From Falciphora oryzae (Eukaryota; Ascomycota; Sordariomycetes; Magnaporthales; Magnaporthaceae), in assembly GCA_000733355.1 (NCBI GenBank), contig JNVV01000001.1, positions 3,053,596-3,117,595 of the forward strand: a stretch of 64,000 nt of DNA, given 5' to 3'. The first letter of the stretch is position 1. Each line of letters opens with the position of its first letter. Positions 56,618 through 64,000 of this stretch are shown here, one piece after another. Below the pieces are notes generated by a model that was not told the DNA's origin, searched no databases, and was given only the letters and a program-made list of their open reading frames with translations. Both the position numbers and the translations under genes were made by a program.

Positions 56618-58396
56618 TCACACCAGCTCCCTCGGGTGCTGCCTGGAGCCCAACTCCATCCCGCCCTGCTCTTTGTTGCTCGAGCCGTCGGCACCGGCAC
56701 CGCCGCGGCCTTTCATCAGCCCGCGCAGGCCCGAGAGGCCAAACATACCCTGGCCGCCACGCGAGGCAGCGGGAGGGGGCGCCGCCGCCGTGGCGCCGGC
56801 CGAGGTGCCCATGGGGTAGGGCTGGCGCCAGGGCTCCTGGGTGTAAGACGGCGGGGCGTCGTCGGTCGGCTGTTTCGACTTGCCGCCAAAGAGGCGCTTG
56901 CGCAGGAACCCCTTGAGGAAGAGTAGCGCTGTGCTGATGAGGACGATGGCGAGGGCGAGCGGTGCCAGGACACTGTTTCGCAGGGTCAGCTTCACATAAT
57001 TCTCCCCCAGTTTGGATGAGCAGATCTAAGGGGCTGATTTTACTTACAGGTTGTACCCAGGCGAGAGAGCAAACGGAAAGCCACTGAAGAATTTGAACAA
57101 CCACGGTATTAGCCATCGCTGTCACTCAGTTGGGGGTGTTCCACAGGACTAGACTCACATAAATCCGTTGACGATGCCCATGACCATGACGGACCGCCCC
57201 AGCCAGATGTGCACGGGGCGAAGGTTGAAGGACTTCTTCGGGACGGGCACCTCGGCTTGCGACTGGCTCTTGCGGTAGTTTCTGTGGTGCAGGAAGCCAA
57301 TCACGAACTGGGCAAGGAGGAAGATGAAGACGAGGATGCCGATGACCTGGTGGGCAGAGTTGAAGTTTTTGGACTAGAAAAAGAAAGGACCGCAGTATTA
57401 GTAAACGTTGGCGCCGGCTCTTTGGGCCACAAATGAAATTCAGGGGTAAATCACGGCACTTACCCGGTTGTACTTCCCGCTGACGTGGATACCGAGTCCG
57501 AAGCCGACAATGATGCCGATGACGGCGATGCCCTGGTTGATGCCGTGCGGGCGCACCCACTCGCCGACGCGCAGCATGAGCACTCCGAGCGGCAGCAGGC
57601 CGAAGAAGCAGAAGATCATGACGACGGCGTGCGCCATGGCGGCCCAGTCGCGCTTGCCCGTCCTGGAGACGTCGCCGAGCGCGGCCCCGACGCTCCTGAC
57701 GGTAGTCGCCGCGTTCAGCACCGGCGCGTCGATGCTGCTGCTGCCGCCGGCGGCCGTTGCGGCACGCATGTCGAGTGTGAAGGAGCCGAAGCTGCGGTGC
57801 AGCTTGAGCGGCGCGGCGGCGTCGTCGTTGCGGAAGAAGGACGGCCCCGCGCCGTAGATGCACGGCAGGGCGGACGCGCCGACGTCGAGCGAGCCGCCGC
57901 CCGGCCAGCGCCGGCAGTTGCTGCAGCGGGCGCGGTAGACGAGCGTGCCGTTGACGAGGCCGGTCCCGGGCAGGGCCGTCACGCGCAGGTCCGGGTAGGG
58001 GGTCGGCTCGGCGCGGCCGCGGGTGGCGAGGCGCGGCGAGAAGGTCACGTTGGCGCCGTCCGAGGACGGGTACACCATCAGGATTAGCGGGTTGCCCGAC
58101 ATGGTCGACGAGCCCAGGCCGACGGCGGCCCAGCCGCCCGAGGGCTGGCCCGCCAGGGTGAAGTATATGTCGTCGGTCTTGGCCGAGTCGTCGGGGATCG
58201 TGATGCCGAAGGCGAGCTCCTGGTCCGGCGAGACGAAGACGGACTGCCGGAGCGGCCCTGGCGAAGGGGTTGCTGTGGGTGCAGCGGTTGCGAAAGTGCT
58301 GGGGCTGCTGCTAGAGCTGCTGCTGCTGGACTGGGCGGCAGCCTTTGTGGTGAGTGAACAGGCGGCCAGCACCAGTGTCCTCCACTGGAAACGCAT
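56618..58396 (-). CDS. DOMON (CDH-type cytochrome) - cytochrome b561 transmembrane protein
   Basis: Four exons, 58396-57464, 57373-57159, 57083-57048 and 56972-56618, give 512 residues with a closed frame; all donors are GTRAGT. A signal peptide (about residues 1-22, ending TKAAAQ) is followed by a Ser run and a Pro/Thr linker. The DOMON/CDH-cytochrome domain (about 45-225) has QPSGGWAAVGLGSSTMSGN, with the putative axial Met, and CSNCRRWPGG. It ends with LKLHRSFG, holding the putative axial His. The b561 part (about 255-400) has five to six helices with conserved His residues in AMAHAVVM, RPHGINQG, SAHQVIG and RPVHIWLGR. The cytosolic tail is Pro/Gly-rich. Such proteins are thought to pass electrons across the plasma membrane, for example as ferric reductases. 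Partner and acceptor are unknown. Confidence 0.9.
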
Positions 58397-59508
58397 CTTC
58401 GATATGGTCTGATTAGGTGTGGTATGTGTGGATTATCGTCTTCACGGCAACGTGAGGAGAGCGAAGGAAAAAAAAAAAAAAAAAAAAAAAGGACAATTTG
58501 GTTTGTTCAACCGTGGACTAGCCACGGGCTCGAAGGTGTTTCCGTCGAGCACACTCAGAGTTGGACCCTGAAGGATCACCAAGTAGAAGAGTGAATGACA
58601 CACCATACACACACGAGCGTGCACTTGGTTCTTGCTGAATACAAAGATAATGAAGCTCCAGAGCGAGCAAACAGAAGCAGCAGCAGGTAAGCGGCGGCCA
58701 CCCATATATCCCACCCCAAAACCGCCAGCCAGCCTCGGCGGCCTGTCAGACGAACGATCGATCGTCAATTGGCATTACTTACTTTACCCAAATAGAAACC
58801 GGCATTGCGACCTCTCCGAGCAATCCCAGATTGTCTTGGGCGCAGTCCACACACACCGGATCTCACTTGCGTGGCCTCCCATTCCCCTTTCGCAACAGAA
58901 GGGCGCGTCGCCCGGGCCTGTCGCGATGGTGGTTGGCCCTGTAGCCGCCGACCCCAAATCTCTTTGGAACCTTTTTGTCTGCTTTGCGGGCGCGAAGGGG
59001 TAAAAAAACGTGGGCGCCAAAGATAAAACGACGCTGATTGGCCCCCAACCCCCCACTGGATTGCCCAATTGGATTGCCCCCTCCCCTTTCTTCTCCTCCT
59101 CGCCCAGCGAATACCGGCACAGCAGGCGTCGGCGGGTAGCGGTGCATCCAGCCCCCAATTCCGTTCTATCCGGGCTTGGCGTTCATGGCCCCGGGTTCGC
59201 TGCGTTTGTGCTGCCGGTGTGCCGTCGCCTGTCCATTCCTGACCAGGAGCTTGCGCGGCCACCCAGCCGACATCGCAGCGCTAAGGCTCAGCCACCTTCT
59301 TTGGGGCAGAAAGTATATGCTCTTATGTTCGTCTGTGGCACGTGGACATCTCGACATCGCCATCGGTGTAGTCGAAAGATGGGCCTTTCGGACCTACGAC
59401 GAGGCTACCTAATCTGATGCGGGTAACTTGTCTACGGAAAACCAACAGCTGACTCACAGAACACTCAAAGACACAAGCAGCAAGGGCCGAAGAAGATAAG
59501 AAAATGAT
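58397..59508. other. Intergenic region of about 1.1 kb
   Basis: Lies between the start of the DOMON gene and the end of the thioesterase, both on the minus strand. Contains an A23 tract and otherwise only short open frames without domains. Confidence 0.45.
58468..58490 (+). repeat. A23 homopolymer upstream of the DOMON gene
   Basis: Run of 23 A, 72 bp before the minus-strand start codon, so T23 in the leader or core promoter of that gene. Confidence 0.9.
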
Positions 59509-60151
59509 TTACAGCTTGCCTTTCGGCTGTGCTGTTTGAGCCTTTTGTCCGTCCTCCTTGACGAGGATGCGCTCCAGGCCCCGGCGGAGGACGTCGTTCA
59601 AACCCTCGGCGCAGGGCCTCCCTGTGGGACGGTCGACAAAGACCTGCACGAACTCGCCGACCGCCCTCACCTTATCCACACCCTTCTCGAAGAGAGCAAT
59701 CTCGTAGGTGACGCTGGTCCTGCCGAGTTTGTTCACCCGCATTGCCAGCTCGGCCACGGCCGGGAAGCTAATGGAACCCTGCATACATGGACGGCAGTGT
59801 GTGCGTGTGTATGTCAGCGGCGGCCAGAACCTCGGCCTGGGAGGGCGGGCACTGACGAAATAGTCGTTGTGGGAGTGAACCACCATGCCGTGCTGCGGCG
59901 AGCGCGTCGGCTCCAGGCCGCAGAACTGCATTAGGTACGTGTTGATTATGGCGTCGTAGCTTTGGCGGCTCCCTCGTCAGCAATCGGCGCTCGGGAGGGT
60001 TGGAAGAAGGGGATCCTACGGACAGTTGGATGTACGTCGCGTTGTTCATATGTGCATATTGGTCGTTGTCGGCCCATCTCGTGCGGTACTCCAGGCTGAA
60101 CGGGTAGTCGTCCCGAGTCCGTTTTTTGAGAGCCTCATAGCTTGCTGTCAT
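59509..60151 (-). CDS. Hotdog-fold acyl-CoA thioesterase (4HBT family)
   Basis: Exons 60151-60024, 59959-59857 and 59778-59509 give 166 residues, the usual length. The hotdog signature is TRWADNDQYAHMNNATY (about residues 24-40), in which the Asp of WADND is the family's catalytic residue. It continues across intron 1 as IQLYDAIINTYL. VVHSHNDYF precedes intron 2, and after it GSISFPAVAELAMRVNKLG and VTYEIALFE complete the sheet. The enzyme probably releases free acid from an acyl- or aryl-CoA; chain preference cannot be read. No clear mitochondrial or peroxisomal signal (C-terminus PKGKL). The first donor is the weak GTCCGT. The stronger-looking GTAGGA four bases away breaks the frame. Divergent from the pseudouridine synthase gene. 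Confidence 0.87.
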
Positions 60152-60605
60152 GTTGTCTTCTGGTTTGGCAGCGGCGCGTTTGCTGTTTTTTCCGAAGACG
60201 TCGCTGTCGCCGTCTTGTCCAAGCGTGAAGTCACGAGCGCGTCCTGTCCAGCTGCACGTGACGGCCTGTTAGTCACGTGCTCCAGGCTCTATATTGCCGC
60301 TTGCGACCGCCATTTTTTGGAGATGCCAAGCCTCTGTGGATGACTCCTGAAATCCATGCATTTCCCCCTCGTTTTCAGTTTCTGTTGACATCATTGAAGC
60401 CGGGACTCGTTCTGGTTCTTCCGCGCCCGCTATTGCGCTCTATGCCCGGTGCTCCCACGCCCCAGTAGTCTCTCGGCAATCTCCCGGACTCCCGGACTCC
60501 CGGACTCCCGGACTGGTTGGAAGGCTCAACATTTCGGCGGCTTCGGCATCCGTCTCGCGGGCCCTAGCACTGCCCTCGCTGCGCGGGGGTCCTCTCGGGC
60601 GCGTC
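60152..60605. promoter_or_regulatory. Divergent promoter region thioesterase / pseudouridine synthase
   Basis: About 450 bp between opposite start codons, containing an 8-bp tandem repeat near the synthase side and a GTCACGTG motif at 60273-60280. Regulatory role inferred from position. Confidence 0.45.
60481..60512 (+). repeat. (CTCCCGGA)4 tandem repeat
   Basis: Four exact copies of an 8-bp unit followed by a partial copy, about 95 bp before the synthase start. Confidence 0.95.
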
Positions 60606-62045
60606 ATGGCATCCGGCCCGGCAGGGCCCGCAGCAGGGCCCACGGAGGCGGCGGCGGCAGCGGCAGCAGGAGGTGTGAATACGGCCACAGCTGCTCCCGC
60701 GGCCTCATCAGCTGAAGCATCCGCATCGACCCCCATAGCGATGCCCCCGCCGCCAGCATGGCCGCCTCCGTATGTCATCGAGGATGGCTTGCGGCGGGTT
60801 GCTCCGTACCACTTTGTCTACAACACATGGTGCAAAGAGCGGTGGCGCGGGAGGGCACTGATCGAGATATTCGAGAGCGAGTTCAGAGACAGGCCCCTCG
60901 AGTATTACAGGATGTGCATGGAGAAGGGCGCCGTCCTGGTCAACGGCAAAATGGTCGGCCCGGAGCATGTTGTCAAAAACGGCGAGCTGATATCGCACAT
61001 CTGCCATCGCCATGAGCCGCCTGTCACGGCGGAGCCTGTGCAGATTCTTGACGAGAACGACGAGATGATTGTCATTGACAAGCCGTCTGGCATCCCCGTC
61101 CACCCGGCCGGGAGGTACAACTTCAACTCGGTCGTCGAGATCCTGAGGTCCCAGCGGACCCAAGACTTCAAGGCGTACCCTTGCAACCGCCTGGACAGAC
61201 TCACGAGCGGCATCATGTTCATCGCAAAGAACTCCAAGGCCGCCGAGAGGCTCGGAGTCCAGATTCGGGCAAGGACCGTCCGCAAGGAGTATGTTGCCCG
61301 TGTCATCGGGCGCTTCCCCGACGGCGAAGTCGTCTGCAACCAGCCCATCCTCCAGATATCCCCCAAGCTGGGGCTCAACCGGGTGAGGGCCAACGGTCGA
61401 CCGTCGCGTACCGTGTTCAAGAGGCTCGCCTACTACCCCCCGCAGCAGCCGGCGTCCAGCGAGGGCGAGGCGCCGGGCGAGGAGAGCAGGCCATGGAGGG
61501 GCAAGGAGGGATACTCCATCGTGCGCTGCTTGCCCGTCACCGGCAGGACACACCAGCTGAGGGTTCACCTCCAGCACCTAGGTCACCCCATCGAGAACGA
61601 CCCCATATATGCCAACTACAAGGTCTGGGGCATCGATCTGGGGGCCGGCGACGCTGACGCCAGCCTCAACAGCGACGAGGACATCATCTCTCGACTCTCG
61701 CGCATGGGCAAGGAGGACGTTGCCGAGGCAGTGGCGTACTACGACGAGATGGTGGACCAGTACTACAAGAAGAAGGCCGAGAAGATGTCTGGGGAGCTGT
61801 GCGAGGTCTGCGATACGCCCTTGTACACCGATCCCGGCCTTCACGAGCTCACGCTATGGCTTCACAGCCTGCGATACGAGGACGCGGCAGACGGGGCCTG
61901 GAGCTATTCCAGTCCCCTCCCGAAGTGGGCCATGCCACCAGAGGGAATGAGTGGTCCCACCGATGTTGGCGGCATGGAGGACCTTGTTGGTGCGGTGAAA
62001 GACACCAATCCGGAGCTCGCATCGTCACCAGAGGCCGCCCAGTGA
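60606..62045 (+). CDS. RluA-family RNA pseudouridine synthase, Pus9/Rib2-like
   Basis: Intronless, 479 residues from the ATG at 60606. The first 55 residues are Ala/Pro-rich. Then come YVIEDGLRRVAPYHFVYNTW and CKERWRGRALIEIFESEF, typical of the Pus9/Rib2/RPUSD2 branch, with an S4-like stretch YRMCMEKGAVLVNGKMVGPE. The catalytic core has the RluA signature NRLDRLTSGIM with the catalytic Asp at D197. KEYVARVIGRFPDGE and GRTHQLRVHLQHLGHPIEND follow. An unusual insert, GIDLGAGDADASLNSDED, sits in the C-terminal third before a segment with CEVCDTPLYTDPG and LTLWLHSLRY. Yeast Pus9 and Rib2 modify position 32 of mitochondrial and cytosolic tRNAs. The Rib2 deaminase domain is not present here. All catalytic parts look intact. 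Start context (GCGTCATGG) is good. Confidence 0.92.
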   Translation: MASGPAGPAAGPTEAAAAAAAGGVNTATAAPAASSAEASASTPIAMPPPPAWPPPYVIEDGLRRVAPYHFVYNTWCKERWRGRALIEIFESEFRDRPLEYYRMCMEKGAVLVNGKMVGPEHVVKNGELISHICHRHEPPVTAEPVQILDENDEMIVIDKPSGIPVHPAGRYNFNSVVEILRSQRTQDFKAYPCNRLDRLTSGIMFIAKNSKAAERLGVQIRARTVRKEYVARVIGRFPDGEVVCNQPILQISPKLGLNRVRANGRPSRTVFKRLAYYPPQQPASSEGEAPGEESRPWRGKEGYSIVRCLPVTGRTHQLRVHLQHLGHPIENDPIYANYKVWGIDLGAGDADASLNSDEDIISRLSRMGKEDVAEAVAYYDEMVDQYYKKKAEKMSGELCEVCDTPLYTDPGLHELTLWLHSLRYEDAADGAWSYSSPLPKWAMPPEGMSGPTDVGGMEDLVGAVKDTNPELASSPEAAQ

Positions 62046-64000
62046 AACTCGACTTCCCTGGCAGCCGCAAAGAATGGTCCCACTCGCACAGCGGGATATG
62101 GAGAGCTTCCGGATGGGAAACATGGAGAGCCTGGGGTCACGGGGAGGGTCCAGGTCGCAACCTCATGATGGATTTGGCCATGTGAAAACACTGCCAGCCT
62201 GGTCGGTCTCTTTCATCTCCCCGTGGCGGGGACGGTCGGCTGCAGAAAGCCAATGGTTGTCGGTTTTTTTTTCTCCTTCCCAGCCCTCTGGAGGAGATGG
62301 CAGCGAAGATTAGGTGAACCTCATCTGGCTTTCTTCTGACACGCGAGTCGAACAATTCTCGAAGCTGCTTAATAGGCCCGTCTCGAACAACGGGTGCTCT
62401 TAGAGAGCGCGCTGTGAGGGTCGACCCTGCTCCAGCATGGCTGCACGCTGCTTCTGGTGAAACGAGGTCGGCGGAGTTTGCCGTCAGCCACCAGCAGGCC
62501 CCGGCTGGCCCGGGATCCTTCTGATGGCAAGCCAGGTGAAAACAAGAGAGAAAATATCGCGTTTGCGTACGTAGCCAGCCACGTCTTCGACAGATGAACT
62601 CCGGTTCCCTGTCGGTCCTCCCATCTTGGCCCTGTAAACTACGATGGGCAGGCATTCCTGGGTGACTTCACCAGCGGACCCCCGGGCTCACACGTTCCGC
62701 CGAGTGCCTCCCTCGGGGATTGGGTGACGGTGGCATGGGGGAAGATAGCGCGACCGAGGCAAGCTTCTTCCAGGTCTTCGCCGCCGTCAACCCCGCCCAA
62801 CCAACCCCCCAGCGGACCCGCGGCACGGTGGCCAGCTCTGCCGCCCGCCCCCCCAACCTCCTGCTCTCTTTTCTTCCTTGCTGATGCAGCACCCCTCCGT
62901 TCTCATGCTTCCCTATCTCCAGTGTCTTGCCCCCCCTGACTCAACGCCCTTGCAAAAAAAGAGGGCGATTACCTGCCCAGGCGCTCTGCATTCCCGCATC
63001 CCTATGGCGGCCGGGAAACGAGCTCGAGCCTGGTCCTCTCAGAACCTTATATTGACGATGCCGACGAGCCGTCAACCCAGCACCCCCGGTCGAGAGGCGG
63101 CGCGGGAGAGGGTGGTGGGTGAGTCCCGGTGACCGGAGCCCACTCCTACCTAGCCGCTGGCGAATGAGGTCATGTTGCACACAGAGATAGGCAGACGGCG
63201 GGTGCATGCATCTGGCATCCGGATATTGTTTTTCGTTTCCTCTTTTATCCTTGTTTTTATTTTTCTTTTTCTTTTTCTTTTTTTATTGCTATTCTCCTCC
63301 CGCAGTCGGTTGGCGCTCCAACGCAATGTTTTCCGTCAAGGCCAAGGGCTCGTCCGCGTCTGCTATATTGGCCACCTGTGTCAGGGGAGACAACATCACA
63401 TACCGGTACGAAAAACTGCGGCGCACTTGGATATCAATCCGTCGCTACTTGCGAGGCCCCGGCCACGTGGGCTGCCCTGGCAGAATCAGAGCGTGGCCCT
63501 CGTGGCCTGTGTGTTCGCATCTAGAAGGTGGAAGGATCAGTAGAGATGACGGTTGGAAGAGCGAAGTGAGGGGTATGGCGAGGGGACGGACATGGGTGCG
63601 AGGGAAGCTGGGTGGGGAGAAGGACAGAAAGGAGAGAACACGTGAACGAGGACATGCAGAAAAAAAAAACATGGGTGGCAACAAGGGGCGCTCAACGGCG
63701 TGGTGGCACGACGATGATGCTACAGCCAGGGGCGGCGACAAGGAAGAAGAGCAAAGCGCAGGCAAACAGCATCGCTCCCGATCGAACGCCGGGCTTGGGG
63801 TGGTCAAGCAAAGGGAAAAAAACGACGAGCATTGAAGCGTGTCGGTAGGCACGGTGTACATGCTGTTCTGGTGGTGGGCAGCCCAAGTCAAGCCAAGTCG
63901 GGGCTGGGGGCCAAGCAGGAAACTTCCTTTCCAACCCAGAAGGCGGCCGGTGCCAACAACGCCGGGCTCCCATGCAGCTGAAGAAGAAGAACGAGAAAGA
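62046..64000. other. Gene-free right end of the window
   Basis: About 2 kb containing the 3' end of the synthase, pyrimidine-rich stretches (63235-63300) and purine-rich sequence (63540-63670). Open frames lack domains. It may hold the promoter of a gene beyond the right edge. Confidence 0.4.

Noticed and set aside
1..64000. CRISPR arrays, bacterial operons, Shine-Dalgarno sites
   Set aside because: Nothing of the kind is visible, and splice signals and gene families show a fungal nuclear genome.

Overview
This window is nuclear DNA of a filamentous ascomycete (Pezizomycotina, probably Sordariomycetes). The evidence is spliceosomal introns of about 60-230 bp with GTRNGT...CTAAC...YAG signals, GC-rich codon use, a secreted type-3 copper tyrosinase, a GPI-anchored Crh-type GH16 wall enzyme, CDH-type DOMON/cytochrome b561 architecture, an SRP40-type nucleolar protein, dispersed 5S rRNA-like sequences, and an ankyrin relic of the fungal NACHT/ankyrin type. 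The species cannot be fixed from sequence alone. There is one assembly gap, 184 N at 52838-53021.

Layout. 0-10 kb is gene-dense: a Gfo/Idh/MocA oxidoreductase running off the left edge (-), SRP40 (-), divergent two-domain glyoxalase I (+), an MFSD5-like MFS transporter (+), and a 2-oxoglutarate/Fe(II) oxygenase (-). 10.2-35.7 kb is gene-poor: an APH-fold kinase-like protein (+), a second MFS transporter (-) and a DapA-type aldolase (+), separated by 2-9 kb stretches in which I find no convincing gene. 35.7-41.2 kb holds a secreted tyrosinase (+) converging on a secreted carboxylesterase (-) with an extra N-terminal lectin-like segment. 46.4-47.6 kb is the Crh-type GH16 gene with a long CT-rich leader. 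48.4-54.7 kb looks like an accessory segment: two 5S-like relics lie at its ends, and it contains nested inverted repeats, an (AG)21 tract, an orphan exon-like ORF, a single-exon gene for an internally duplicated protein I do not recognise, the gap, a frameshifted ankyrin relic and a small lineage-specific two-exon gene. From 55 kb the content is ordinary again: a second Gfo/Idh/MocA gene (+), DOMON-b561 (-), a hotdog thioesterase (-) and a divergent Pus9/Rib2-type pseudouridine synthase (+), then gene-free sequence to the end.

The genes do not form an obvious pathway or classical secondary-metabolite cluster. Likely pairs by position only are SRP40/glyoxalase and thioesterase/pseudouridine synthase (divergent, shared promoter regions) and tyrosinase/esterase (convergent, both secreted). 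Exon models were built by hand from splice signals, reading-frame closure (coding lengths divisible by three) and family conservation. No alignment or database search was run. The best candidates for undescribed biology are the duplicated protein at 50505-52352 and the mobile-looking segment around it.
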